Assembly (NCBI RefSeq): GCF_007744675.1
Contig: NZ_CP036269.1
Coordinates: forward strand, 496,001-560,000
Length of the DNA: 64,000 nucleotides
DNA from: Gimesia alba
GTDB lineage: Bacteria; Planctomycetota; Planctomycetia; Planctomycetales; Planctomycetaceae
Direction: 5' to 3'
The notes below the pieces were generated by a model, which was given only the letters and a program-made list of their open reading frames with translations, did no database searches and was not told the origin of the DNA. Position 1 is the stretch's first letter. The number at the start of each line of letters is the position of its first letter. The translations under genes and the position numbers were made by a program. Shown piece after piece: positions 44,060-53,408 of the stretch.

Positions 44060-45022
44060 ATGGGTTATTTGATCGGCATGGATGAAGCGGGTTACGGACC
44101 CAATCTGGGACCGCTGGTGATTACCGCGAGTTTATGGGAAGTACCGGGAGATCCGCGTGAGTTTGATTTCTGGCAAGCATTGGAATCGGTCGTTTCTCAA
44201 AAGAAGCCAGGGAAAAAATCAAGTCAGTTGCACGTGGCCGATTCAAAACAGGTGCATTCTTCCACGGCTGGTCTGAGTCCGTTGGAGCGATCGACATTCC
44301 CGTTTCTGCAACTATTTAATGGGGCAGAGGAACTGACCTCGTTAGAGACGCTCTGGCGTTTACTGGTAGCTTCTCCCGAACATCTGGTGGAAATTCAGCA
44401 GCAGCCCTGGAATGAAAACGGTGAGTTCACGATTCCCACAGCAGTAACAGCCGAGTCTGTTGAATTGTCGAAACAGGATTTACAACAGGTCCTTGATGCT
44501 GCGGGAATTCAATTGCACGCATTTTGTTCCGAAATTGTGTTGCCTGCACGCTTCAATCGTCTGTGCCGGGAATATGGCAGTAAAGGAGTCATGCTGACGC
44601 GGCTGTGTATGCAGCTACTGACCCGTGTCTGGGACCGGGATTCGACAGAGCCAACTCTCATTATTGGTGATAAACATGGCGGCCGGAATCGCTACGATGA
44701 ATTTCTGGATGAAATTCTTGATGGGGAGATGATTTTTCGAGTGGAAGAATCAACGGCGAAGAGTGTCTATAAAGTGGGAAACACGGAAATTCGGTTTCAG
44801 ACAAAAGCAGAAGCCCATTTCCCGGTAGCGGTCTCTTCGATGGTCTGCAAGTATACGCGCGAAGTGATGATGGAGCTGTTCAATCAGTACTGGTCGAAGC
44901 ACGTTCCTGACTTGAAGCCGACCAAGGGGTATCCGGTTGATGCTCGTCGCTTTAAAAGTGACATCGCTGCGGCACAAGAACAATTGGCGATTTCCGATCA
45001 GATCCTTTGGCGCTGTCAGTAG
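44060..45022 (+). CDS. ribonuclease HII-like protein
   Basis: The product has 320 residues. The N-terminus GMDEAGYGPNLGPLVITASL is the RNase HII active-site strand (DEAG with Asp8 and Glu9). ADSKQV (about 60) is the DSK motif and LIIGDKHGGRNRY carries a further acidic residue. RNase HII removes ribonucleotides and RNA-DNA hybrids. It is longer than bacterial RnhB (about 200 residues) because of an insertion after the DSK motif, so substrate range may differ. The symbol is left blank because a canonical rnhB may exist elsewhere. No ribosome site is evident before the ATG. Confidence 0.72.
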   Translation: MGYLIGMDEAGYGPNLGPLVITASLWEVPGDPREFDFWQALESVVSQKKPGKKSSQLHVADSKQVHSSTAGLSPLERSTFPFLQLFNGAEELTSLETLWRLLVASPEHLVEIQQQPWNENGEFTIPTAVTAESVELSKQDLQQVLDAAGIQLHAFCSEIVLPARFNRLCREYGSKGVMLTRLCMQLLTRVWDRDSTEPTLIIGDKHGGRNRYDEFLDEILDGEMIFRVEESTAKSVYKVGNTEIRFQTKAEAHFPVAVSSMVCKYTREVMMELFNQYWSKHVPDLKPTKGYPVDARRFKSDIAAAQEQLAISDQILWRCQ

Positions 45023-45047
45023 TGGTGCGTACGGTCTAAGTCAGAAT

Positions 45048-46520
45048 TCATTCGTCGGTAGATTGATTTACTTGAGGCAGAAATATACTGCCGATTATTC
45101 CGACGATAAAGACGGTGCTGGCTCCGATTAGTGTATACCAGGGCCAGGCGACTTCTTCTTTCATCCCGAACGCCACGTAGAGCACGATGATTAAGCCGAT
45201 GAGAAATCCGACGAGTGCGGGAACCTGTGAAGCTTGTCTACTGAAGGTTGCTAGAAAGAAGATTCCCAGAATGAGGCCCGTTGAGATGGCGGCGATGGAG
45301 AATACACTCCCGACCACGCTCTCTGAGATCGATTGGCTGGCGATGCCGACGATAATTTGAGCCACTCCAAACAAAGCTGTGAAGACACGACCGATTGTAA
45401 CCAGCTCTGCCGGTTTTTTTGTCGTTGAGCTCAGCGGCAAATAAAAGTCATTGACCAGAGCACTCGTGGTGGAACTGAGTGAACTGGAGAGTGTTGACAT
45501 GGCGGCGGCAAAGACGGCAGCCAGAGTCAGCCCCTTAATGCCTACCGGAAGATTGTCGATGATAAAGGTCGCAAAGACTTCATCTGTTTTCTGGAATGCG
45601 GTTTTGGGCGGAAAGACATCGTAGAAGGCGGCGAGCGCGATTCCCAATAAAAGAAACAGTGCAAATTGTGCAAAAACAACAAACCCGCTGATACCCAGGG
45701 CTTTGGCGGCATCCTTCTGGCTTCGCGCACCCAGATAGCGTTGAATCATTAGCTGGTCAGCACCATGTGTGGCCATGGAAAGGAACAGTCCCCCAATCAA
45801 ACCGGCCCAGAAGGTATATTTGTCAGACAGGTCCCAGTCAAAATTGAACATCGTCCACTTATGATGTGTGACCGCGAATTGTTGGTATTCGTTCCAGCCA
45901 TCAGGCAGTGCCTGGATGATGATGGCGAACGCAAAAACGGCGCCCGCAATATAGATGACGAATTGCAGGCAGTCGTTCCAGACGACTGACTTCATTCCAC
46001 CGAGACAGGTGTAAATAATGGTGCCGATACCAATCGTAATAACACAGGCAGTCAACGGGATGCCGACTACCTTTTCCAGCACCAGTGCTGTCAGATACAG
46101 TCGCAGTCCATCGGCCAGAGTCCGCATCACAATAAACGCCAGTGAAGCCGTACGTTCTGTCGTCCCGCCGAATCGCTTTTTGAACACTTCATAAGCGGAA
46201 TAGATTTCTCCGCGAAAATAAAGCGGGAGCAAAAACAGAATGACCAGGAAACGTCCGGCAATAAAGCCGAGTGCCAGTTGTAAAAACTGCAGATTGCCTC
46301 CCGGTTCATAGGCGATGCCCGGTACGCTGAGAAATGTGACCGTGCTGGTTTCCGTTGCGACAATCGATCCCAGGATAGCCCACCAGGGAAGCGTTTTTCC
46401 GCCGAGCAAGTAGTCGGACAGATTTTTCTGCTTTCCGCCAACCCAGGAACCAAAGATCACGACGCCAATCAGATACAGGCCGAGAATCAGTAGGTCGACA
46501 GTTCCAATGGCAATGTTCAC
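45048..46520 (-). CDS. sodium:solute symporter (SSS family)
   Basis: The product has 490 residues and about 13 predicted membrane helices. It contains typical SSS signatures: GGKTLPWWAILGSIVATETS near residue 40, GAVFAFAIIIQALPDG, and LAAVFAAAMSTLSSSLSSTTSALVNDFYLP (the conserved helix 8 Ser-rich sodium-site region, about 330). It imports a small solute driven by sodium. The gene is divergent from murQ with a 183-base shared promoter region, so the substrate may be a peptidoglycan amino sugar such as MurNAc or anhydroMurNAc. That is inference. Confidence 0.85.
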   Translation of the reverse strand: MNIAIGTVDLLILGLYLIGVVIFGSWVGGKQKNLSDYLLGGKTLPWWAILGSIVATETSTVTFLSVPGIAYEPGGNLQFLQLALGFIAGRFLVILFLLPLYFRGEIYSAYEVFKKRFGGTTERTASLAFIVMRTLADGLRLYLTALVLEKVVGIPLTACVITIGIGTIIYTCLGGMKSVVWNDCLQFVIYIAGAVFAFAIIIQALPDGWNEYQQFAVTHHKWTMFNFDWDLSDKYTFWAGLIGGLFLSMATHGADQLMIQRYLGARSQKDAAKALGISGFVVFAQFALFLLLGIALAAFYDVFPPKTAFQKTDEVFATFIIDNLPVGIKGLTLAAVFAAAMSTLSSSLSSTTSALVNDFYLPLSSTTKKPAELVTIGRVFTALFGVAQIIVGIASQSISESVVGSVFSIAAISTGLILGIFFLATFSRQASQVPALVGFLIGLIIVLYVAFGMKEEVAWPWYTLIGASTVFIVGIIGSIFLPQVNQSTDE

Positions 46521-46703
46521 AGAGGCGATACCTGATTCAATTCAATGTGTGTCTGGCTAGAATGCGATGAACGATATGCAGGACAGGATCAATCAAAGGC
46601 TTTTAACAAATCAAGACCAGATTGGTGGGTTGCATCCTTTCGGGAATCAAAAACCCGGTTATCATAGTAACTGGCAGATCGTATTTTTGACAGGCTAATC
46701 AAC

Positions 46704-47606
46704 ATGTTAGATCGTTTAACAACAGAACAGCGTAACTCGGCTTCGGATCAGATTGACTCGATGAGCAGTCTGGAAATCGTACAGTTAATGAATGCAGAAG
46801 ACGCGAAGATCGCTGCTGCCGTCGCAGCGGAAGCAGAGACCATTGCCGCCGCCATTGATCTGATTACAGATGCTTTTTTAAAAGGCGGGCGTCTGATTTA
46901 TATGGGGGCAGGTACTTCGGGACGGCTCGGTGTTCTGGATGCCAGCGAGTGCCCACCAACGTTTAACAGTCCTCCCGAGCTTGTGGTGGGATTGATCGCC
47001 GGCGGCAAACAGGCACTTACGAATGCCATTGAAGGGGCCGAGGATCGACCGGAATTTGCCGTTGCCGATCTGGAAGAGTTGGACTTCAACAAAAATGATG
47101 TGTTGGTAGGAATTGCCACCAGTGGGCGAACGCCTTACGTGATTGCCGGTTTGAAGTATGCACGTGAGCAGGGGGCGCAAACGATTGCATTAACGTGCAA
47201 TCAGGAAAACCAACTGGCAGAGGTCGCCCATTTGACGATCTGTCCGGTTGTAGGCCCGGAAGTGGTCACAGGTTCGACCCGTTTAAAAGCGGGAACCGCA
47301 ACCAAAATGGTATTGAACATGCTGACGACAGGGGCGATGGTTCACATCGGGAAAACGTATGGAAATTTGATGGTTGATTTACGTGCAACGAATCAGAAAC
47401 TGATTGATCGATCGATTCGAATTCTGATTGCATTTACCAATCTGTCGCGGGAAGCAGCCGAGTCTGTTCTGGAAGCATGCCATGGAGAACTGAAAACGGC
47501 GATTGTGCATGTGAAGCGAAACGTTTCACCGGAAACTGCACAAGAACTGCTCAAACAGGCGCACGGTCATCTTAGACAGGTTTTAGAAGGAACAGAGGGC
47601 GTTTAA
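46704..47606 (+). CDS. murQ: N-acetylmuramic acid 6-phosphate etherase
   Basis: The product (300 residues) cleaves the lactyl ether of MurNAc-6-phosphate to GlcNAc-6-phosphate and D-lactate in peptidoglycan recycling. The SIS-fold motif YMGAGTSGRLGVLDASECPP is present. The two catalytic glutamates line up with those of E. coli MurQ (Glu82 in ASECPP, Glu113 in IEGAED), and TGSTRLKAGTATKMVLNM matches the conserved second motif. The length matches the family. It precedes the GlcNAc kinase-like gene by 47 bases and is divergent from an SSS symporter gene, which fits a MurNAc salvage pathway. Confidence 0.95.
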   Translation: MLDRLTTEQRNSASDQIDSMSSLEIVQLMNAEDAKIAAAVAAEAETIAAAIDLITDAFLKGGRLIYMGAGTSGRLGVLDASECPPTFNSPPELVVGLIAGGKQALTNAIEGAEDRPEFAVADLEELDFNKNDVLVGIATSGRTPYVIAGLKYAREQGAQTIALTCNQENQLAEVAHLTICPVVGPEVVTGSTRLKAGTATKMVLNMLTTGAMVHIGKTYGNLMVDLRATNQKLIDRSIRILIAFTNLSREAAESVLEACHGELKTAIVHVKRNVSPETAQELLKQAHGHLRQVLEGTEGV

Positions 47607-47653
47607 GTTTTTGCTTAACGCGTCTCTGTGCTCTCCCGGGAAGTAACAGAAGT

Positions 47654-48610
47654 ATGTCATTGCACTCGAACGAACTCGTTTTGGGAATTGACGGAGGTGG
47701 CTCCAAGACTCTGGCGTCTCTTGCGGTTCATTCTGAGGGGGGCGATTTTCATGTCGTGGGTCGGGGAACAGCAGGCGCCTCGAATTTGAATGTCATTGGC
47801 ATCACGCCAGCGGCGACAGCAGTACTACGGGCGATTGAGCTTGCATTCCAGTCTGCTGGTACACAGCCCCGAAGGGTGGCTGCCTTGTGTATGGGAATGT
47901 CAGGAGCCGGTCGGGCAGAAGAACAGCAGATGTGGGTGAATTGGGCGCAGGAGAATCAAGTCGCAGAACAAATTGATGTTGTGACCGATGCTGAGACCGT
48001 GTTGGCTGCGGGAACACCCGAGGGGGTCGGTGTGGCATTGATTGCAGGCACTGGCTCACTGGCATACGGAACGAATCAAACTGGTAAAATTGCGCGCGCG
48101 GGAGGTTGGGGATATTTGCTGGGAGATGAAGGAGGCGGATATCAGATCGGACTGGCGGCGCTGAAAGCAATTACAAAAGCCGTCGATGGTCGCGGTCCGG
48201 AAACCAGTTTGCAGTCAATGGTTTTTCGCGCATTAAACCTGGATGATCCGCAAGCATTAATTCGTTATGTCTATCATCCTGAAAGCAAACGTAGCGATAT
48301 TGCCGCATTATCAAAGCTGGTGTTTGAGGCGGCAGAAAACGAAGATCCTGTAGCGATTGAGATACTACAGCAGGCGGTGACAGAACTTGCGGAGTTGGTC
48401 CAGGCGGTTGTTTCCCGGTTGCATTTTACCAATGAAAATTATGCGCTGGCATTGACTGGCGGGTTGTTGCTGCAGCAGCGCGAGTTCAGGGTTTCACTTT
48501 TGGAACGGCTACACTCTCAACAGAGAGAACCTTCGTCTGTGGAGTGTGTGGATGATTCCAGTCTGGGGGCAATTCGAATTGCAATCAGACGTCTCAATGC
48601 AGCAGAATAA
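47654..48610 (+). CDS. N-acetylglucosamine kinase-like (BadF/BadG family ATPase)
   Basis: The product has 318 residues of the ASKHA/BadF-BadG fold, with the phosphate-binding loop LVLGIDGGGSKTLASL at residues 7-22. Further motifs are VALIAGTGSLAYG and AGGWGYLLGDEGGGYQIG, as in N-acetylglucosamine kinases, and a C-terminal adenosine loop (ALALTGGLLLQQREF). With murQ 47 bases upstream it probably phosphorylates an amino sugar such as GlcNAc or MurNAc. The exact sugar cannot be read from the sequence. Confidence 0.85.
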   Translation: MSLHSNELVLGIDGGGSKTLASLAVHSEGGDFHVVGRGTAGASNLNVIGITPAATAVLRAIELAFQSAGTQPRRVAALCMGMSGAGRAEEQQMWVNWAQENQVAEQIDVVTDAETVLAAGTPEGVGVALIAGTGSLAYGTNQTGKIARAGGWGYLLGDEGGGYQIGLAALKAITKAVDGRGPETSLQSMVFRALNLDDPQALIRYVYHPESKRSDIAALSKLVFEAAENEDPVAIEILQQAVTELAELVQAVVSRLHFTNENYALALTGGLLLQQREFRVSLLERLHSQQREPSSVECVDDSSLGAIRIAIRRLNAAE

Positions 48611-48612
48611 AG

Positions 48613-49431
48613 TTACTCTGCGGGGAATTCATCAGGAAGTTGCAGATGCTTGATCGGATAGGGGGAGCATTGTTGCTTCCAGCCACCATCGACGGTGATC
48701 GAAGTGCCCGTAAGATAGCTGGCATCGTCGCTGGCGAGCATCACAATACTGCGGGCGATTTCCCGGGGATGAGCCCAGCGGCGCAGGGGGATCATCTCTT
48801 CGGAAGCCTGACGGATTTTGTCAGCCGTTGTCTGTTGCTGGTCAACGGCGATGTCTTTGCCCATAGCGGTATCAATGGCGCCGGGATTGACGCTGAGCAC
48901 ACGGATGCCTGCAGGACCATAGAGCGTTGCCAGTTCGTAAGTGAGTGAATCCAGTGCTCCTTTAGCGGCGACATAAGCCGGGCTGATGCCGGCAGCCATT
49001 TGGGATTGGATGCTTGAGACGTTGATGATGACACCCTTGCCTTGGGGCTCCATCTGTTCGGCGCACCAGCGTGATATGAAGGCAGGGGCAGTCAGGCAGA
49101 CGCGTAAGGTTTTTTCCCAACTGGCGAGTTCAATCTTTCGCATCGTGATGATTTCACGCCAGGCGGCATTGTTGACAAGTACGTCAATGCGTCTCCAGGT
49201 TGCCATGCACTGTTCAACGGCGGACTTTGCATAGTCGAGATCTGTGAGATCCCCGAGGCAACACAGGAATTGACCGCCGGCTTGCTCAATACGGTTGGTG
49301 ACCGGTTCTAAATCATCTGAAGGGAGTGCCAGCAGAACGCAATCATAGCCTCGTTCGGCGAAGCAGACAGCGGTTTCACCTCCGATGCCTCCTGCTGCGC
49401 CGGTGATCATGGCAACGGGTCGTTCATTCAT
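48613..49431 (-). CDS. short-chain dehydrogenase/reductase
   Basis: The product has 272 residues from ATG 49431, chosen because the NAD(P) motif starts at once (ITGAAGGIGGETA) and AGAGGA precedes it; a longer frame to 49494 overlaps the neighbouring gene. The catalytic Ser (about 139-140, INVSSIQSQ), Tyr153 and Lys157 (YVAAK) and the NNAA motif (88-91) are all present, so it should be an active NAD(P)-dependent oxidoreductase. The C-terminal TGTSITVDGGW matches 3-ketoacyl-reductase-type enzymes. Its substrate is unknown. Confidence 0.88.
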   Translation of the reverse strand: MNERPVAMITGAAGGIGGETAVCFAERGYDCVLLALPSDDLEPVTNRIEQAGGQFLCCLGDLTDLDYAKSAVEQCMATWRRIDVLVNNAAWREIITMRKIELASWEKTLRVCLTAPAFISRWCAEQMEPQGKGVIINVSSIQSQMAAGISPAYVAAKGALDSLTYELATLYGPAGIRVLSVNPGAIDTAMGKDIAVDQQQTTADKIRQASEEMIPLRRWAHPREIARSIVMLASDDASYLTGTSITVDGGWKQQCSPYPIKHLQLPDEFPAE

Positions 49432-49460
49432 CTCTAGATCCTCTGGCTCTCGATTGTGGT

Positions 49461-50366
49461 TTATCGTTTGGTTTCCAGAATCACAGCCAGCCATTCATCC
49501 TGTTTGACATAAGGCAGTGTTCTCAGTCCCAGCACAACACCTGTTTGCGTGGCCGTGACAGGAAGAATTTCATCGCCCGTCACAGAGCTGATTGTCCCCA
49601 GTTGATCACCGACGTGAACCTGATCCATCAACCGGACAGCGGGCTCGAAGAATCCCGACACGGGAGCATGATTCTGGAGTTGCAGATGACCACTCTCCTG
49701 GCGGTCATCTTCGATGTGATGCAAAATGGGTTTTAGTTCAACGTCACGATCGAGTAGTTTTAGTTCAGACATCACCGACAGACACCCTGCTGCATAACCG
49801 GAAACGGCTTCCGGGTCACAGCCACTGCCGCCACTCCATTCGGCATAGATTGCAGGCACACGATGATCGCGGGCCGCTGACAGAGAGCGACCTTTCAGGT
49901 GCGCCGACGTTCCCCACACGACGGGCAGGTTAAAGGCTCGCGCCATCCGCCGCTGTGTTTCCAGGACTATGGGGTCAGAGTGCAGCGTGTATCCGGAGAA
50001 GGGAGCCAGCTTTGATATCACACCCCCGGTGTGCAGATCAATCAGATAGTCGGCAGATTGAATGAGTCGAGTCGCTTCGGCGGCAATTTGCTGGCTGATT
50101 GAACCTGCGGGTGAACCAGGGAAGGTTCTTGCCAGATCAAGTTCATCCGGACCACACCGATTGAGCCGTTCATACGCGGGCTGGTTGACGACCGGGACCA
50201 GCGTGACTTTACCGAAAAGCTGGTCAGGATTGATTTGTGTTTTGAGGAGTCGAATGGCGGCCATCGGCTCGTATTCATCTCCATGAACACCTCCGAAGAT
50301 GAGCAGGTGTTGCCCCGGTTGTGTACCTTCGACAGTGATTGTCTCAATCAGTTTTTTAGGGGGCAT
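49461..50366 (-). CDS. succinylglutamate desuccinylase/aspartoacylase-like zinc hydrolase
   Basis: The product has 301 residues from ATG 50366; an upstream TTG at 50381 is unlikely. It belongs to the M14-type AstE/ASPA family. Zinc ligands are His and Glu in GGVHGDEYEP and His in YLIDLHTGG; the catalytic Glu is in AEWSGGSG. The C-terminal part has the beta-rich domain (DQVHVGDQLGTISSVTG) that occurs in such proteins. It cleaves an N-acyl amino acid or related amide; the substrate is unknown. The gene runs head-to-tail with the SDR gene 29 bases downstream. Confidence 0.85.
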   Translation of the reverse strand: MPPKKLIETITVEGTQPGQHLLIFGGVHGDEYEPMAAIRLLKTQINPDQLFGKVTLVPVVNQPAYERLNRCGPDELDLARTFPGSPAGSISQQIAAEATRLIQSADYLIDLHTGGVISKLAPFSGYTLHSDPIVLETQRRMARAFNLPVVWGTSAHLKGRSLSAARDHRVPAIYAEWSGGSGCDPEAVSGYAAGCLSVMSELKLLDRDVELKPILHHIEDDRQESGHLQLQNHAPVSGFFEPAVRLMDQVHVGDQLGTISSVTGDEILPVTATQTGVVLGLRTLPYVKQDEWLAVILETKR

Positions 50367-50415
50367 ACATGATTCTCTCAACTATTGAAGGTGAGTTGAG
50401 TCTGGAAGCGCGTTT

Positions 50416-51360
50416 CTAATTTGGTGAGTCTGTTTTCCAGTCAATTTTGGCGGTACTGCGCAATTTCTGAATGGTAGTTTCCCACAGAGAGCGGGAGAGA
50501 ATTTTAAAAATTTCTCCTCGTACATCTTCCAGGCTGAATTGGCCGGGATGTTTCTTATTGAGTGTGACGATATGAACGCCGAAGGGAGTTTGAAAGGGCT
50601 CACTGATTTCGCCTGCTTTTAATGGGAAAATCTGTTCTGTTAGAACAACGGGCATTTTACCGCGATAAGCCGATGTGACCAGTTTGCCTCCTTCATTTTT
50701 GCTGGGAGCTTCCGAATGCTGGGCAGCTGCGTCAGTGAAAGAAACTGTTCCGGCCAGGATCTGTTTGCGAAGATCAGCTAGTTTCTGTTTGGCCTGTTGC
50801 ACTGCTTCCTGATCTGCATTTGGTGGCAACTTCAAAAGGATATGACTGGCTTCCACGCGTGTCCCGTCCAGTTCTTCCCGGTGTGCGTCGAAATAGGCTT
50901 GCATCTGGGCCGGTGTGATTTCTCGTTTAGCATAAATGTTCCACGACAGGGGAAGAGCGATCGCCGCTCGCAGCTTTTTCGGGGTGAATCCCATTTTGGC
51001 AAGGACCTGCTCAGGCTCATCCCCTTTTTTGCGGATTAATTTTTCGACCCGTGAAACGCTCTCGTCCAGTTGTTGCGGCGGGACGGTGATTTTTTGCTGC
51101 GCCAGAAAGGCTTCGATTAACCGCTGATTGACCAGACCTTCCAGAATTTGCTGTCTGGCAGCCTGGTGGGCATTGGCGATACCGCGCGAAAGGTAAGCAA
51201 AATCCAGATCGGCCTGGGTCACAGGCTGGCCGTTGACAGTGACGAGTGCTTTTGAAGAATCAGTGTTCTTTTTCTCCGGATCGGCAGCAGACAGGGAGGA
51301 GAGTGTGATCCCTACAGCGAAGAAGCTGACAATCAAGCTGATGCGGAAAGGGATAAACAT
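50416..51360 (-). CDS. parvulin-type peptidyl-prolyl isomerase (SurA-like), exported
   Basis: The product has 314 residues from ATG 51360 (AGGAAG eight bases upstream). A signal peptide (about residues 4-25, FRISLIVSFFAVGITLSSL) leads to a SurA-like N-terminal chaperone part (VTVNGQPVTQADLDFAYLSR). A rotamase domain (about 175-275) has SHILLKL at its start and FGVHIVTLN near its end, the usual parvulin signatures. It should assist folding of exported proteins. It lies upstream of the aspartoacylase-like gene on the same strand, 49 bases apart. Confidence 0.87.
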   Translation of the reverse strand: MFIPFRISLIVSFFAVGITLSSLSAADPEKKNTDSSKALVTVNGQPVTQADLDFAYLSRGIANAHQAARQQILEGLVNQRLIEAFLAQQKITVPPQQLDESVSRVEKLIRKKGDEPEQVLAKMGFTPKKLRAAIALPLSWNIYAKREITPAQMQAYFDAHREELDGTRVEASHILLKLPPNADQEAVQQAKQKLADLRKQILAGTVSFTDAAAQHSEAPSKNEGGKLVTSAYRGKMPVVLTEQIFPLKAGEISEPFQTPFGVHIVTLNKKHPGQFSLEDVRGEIFKILSRSLWETTIQKLRSTAKIDWKTDSPN

Positions 51361-51668
51361 ATTGGTTGCTTCCTGCAAATAAGACTTCGATCAGAACTCA
51401 GAGAATACGAGTCACGACTGGCATTCCACAGATTGTAGTTGATCAGGACTGTTTTGTGGAGTCATTATGGCATTTCCCTCAAAAGGTGTCAGCCTGAATC
51501 TGCATCGGAAAATAATGAAATTCGAAGTTGGACTGGAGCGGGAAACCTCATAGAATCGTGCCAGCCAGAGACAGCACACAGGAATGGTGATCCCGGTTTT
51601 CAGTTCGACGCTCGTCGTTTTGCCATTTCGTTTTCTCATCATTTTTCATTTCAGAAAGGGACCAGACT

Positions 51669-52565
51669 ATGTGGTCATTACTATTTGCTCAGAAAGAGAC
51701 CATCACTCCCAAAGATCCCATCACAACGGCAAATCATCTTTGGCTTACTGTCAAAGAGTATCTGGCCACACAGGGAACGCAACTGGGAATCAATATTGTT
51801 GTGGCGCTTGCGATCTTTCTGGTGGGGAAATGGGTTGCCAATATTTTGAGTCGCTTTTGTAACCGGTTGATGAATCAGGCAAAAGTGGATGTGACTTTGG
51901 CCCGGTTCCTCGCGAATATTATTTATTCGGTCTTGATGGTGATCGTGATCCTGGCGGCGTTGTCCGAGCTGGGGATTAATACGACGTCGCTGGCTGCGGT
52001 TTTGGCTGCAGCAGGTTTTGCGGTCGGCATGGCGTTCCAGGGAACGTTGGGCAGTTTTGCATCGGGCGTGATGCTGATCCTGTTCAAGCCGTTCAAGGTC
52101 GGCGATTATATTGAAGCGGGAGACACTGCCGGGATCGTGGAAGAAATTCAGATTTTTTCCACTCATTTAAGAACGGGTGACAATATTGCGATTATTCTAC
52201 CCAATTCCAAAATCACAGGCGGGACGATCAGGAACTACTCTAAAAAAGAAACACGGCGCATCGATCTGGTCATTGGCTGTGGCTACGACGATGATCTGAA
52301 AGCAGTGAAATCATTTTTAGAACAAACTGTTCAGGCTGATGAGCGTGTGCTGTCAGATCCGGAATCGATCATCGCAGTGAATGAACTGGGGGACAGCAGT
52401 GTGAACTTTGTCGTTCGGCCCTGGGTGAAAAATGCCGACTACTGGGCGACCCGTTGGGATCTGACAGAGAAAATCAAACTGGGCTTTGATGAACGTGGAT
52501 TTAATATTCCCTATCCGACACGTGATTTGCATGTCTATAACGAAGCAGCTGCCGGGAAAGAATAG
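51669..52565 (+). CDS. small-conductance mechanosensitive channel (MscS family)
   Basis: The product has 298 residues and relieves osmotic pressure. Three membrane helices are followed by the Gly/Ala-rich pore helix (AAGFAVGMAFQGTLGSFASG), the MscS beta domain (FKVGDYIEAGDTAGIVEEI) and LPNSKITGGTIRNYSKKETR, then the C-terminal alpha/beta domain. Length and order match E. coli MscS (286). AAAGGGA precedes the ATG. A terminator follows about 30 bases after the stop. Confidence 0.93.
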   Translation: MWSLLFAQKETITPKDPITTANHLWLTVKEYLATQGTQLGINIVVALAIFLVGKWVANILSRFCNRLMNQAKVDVTLARFLANIIYSVLMVIVILAALSELGINTTSLAAVLAAAGFAVGMAFQGTLGSFASGVMLILFKPFKVGDYIEAGDTAGIVEEIQIFSTHLRTGDNIAIILPNSKITGGTIRNYSKKETRRIDLVIGCGYDDDLKAVKSFLEQTVQADERVLSDPESIIAVNELGDSSVNFVVRPWVKNADYWATRWDLTEKIKLGFDERGFNIPYPTRDLHVYNEAAAGKE

Positions 52566-52592
52566 CCCTGATTTTTAAGTTATCAAGCGTTC

Positions 52593-52627
52593 AACGCCTC
52601 AGGATTTCCGTCTTGAGGCGTTTTTTT
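52593..52627 (+). terminator. intrinsic terminator after the MscS gene
   Basis: AACGCCTCA pairs with TGAGGCGTT across a short loop (about 12 bases) and runs into seven T. Confidence 0.92.
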
Positions 52628-53066
52628 GTGGAAAAATAGGCTTCCAGGTAGCCGACGGAGTAACCGGTTTCAAGGAATCATCTGCCAGAATCGATTCCAT
52701 TTTAGTTTTAACAGCGAAAACCTGAATCTTCTCCCACTCAAGTTGGATCATTTTCGTAATAAGAAGACTTGTTTTTCAGAGTTTTGGTTACTCTGAGATT
52801 TTATTTGCGTTTTACTAGTAATAGTCTTTCTATGAACGGGGCAAGATATAAGTGGACTAATGCTAAGTTTTTCTGGTTGGGCATAAACTGCCTATTTTAA
52901 GAGTGATGCCTCCACGCATGTTCCCCAAGTGTGTTCTATACTTGATTAGAGCATGTCAGTGAAAACACTTAGTTATGCTCTCACTCTAAATACTGATTGT
53001 CCCTTAACGGTTAGACCGTGCTACTTACATACCCGGTTGATCAAGTGTGGTAGTTGCCAACTCAAG

Positions 53067-53113
53067 CAGGCCCGAGTTGACTTCTATTTGGTCAATCGGG
53101 TCTGTTTGTTTAC
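53067..53113 (+). terminator. stable hairpin with U-rich tail, possible terminator of an unseen small RNA
   Basis: CAGGCCCGAGTTGAC pairs with GTCAATCGGGTCTG (14 pairs, one bulged G), followed by TTTGTTTA. No annotated gene ends here, so it may terminate a short RNA or be part of the leader of the next gene. Confidence 0.4.
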
Positions 53114-53408
53114 TAAAATCGGGCAATTTCTTCCGCTCAGTTTCATATCTGAAACTTCGAGCCCAAATACCGCAACATGAAAAAATGAATACTAATGATT
53201 TGCGGGGCATTTGTAATTATATGAAGATTCCGTATCATATGAAATTACAGCTACAGGATGTTTTACTTTCCTGCAACTCAGGCGTTCCAAGTATGCCAGT
53301 CTAGTAAGGGCCTGTTCTCGCTTTTGTGATGCAGTTCAACTGATTTGTTAATCAATTTAGCAATCTGTCGTTGTTAAATTCATTTCTTTCTTAATACGTA
53401 GAGTGACT

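Larger units (their letters stand above)
52566..53408. other. intergenic region with two hairpins
   Basis: Besides the terminator at 52593 and the hairpin at 53067, this 840-base region is AT-rich and carries no convincing gene; short frames near 52953 and 53025 lack ribosome sites and family resemblance. The promoter of the ROK regulator gene is expected near its right end. Confidence 0.55.

Noticed and set aside
52953-53304. Several 60-85 codon frames before the ROK gene
   Set aside because: They overlap a stable hairpin and have neither ribosome sites nor recognisable domains.
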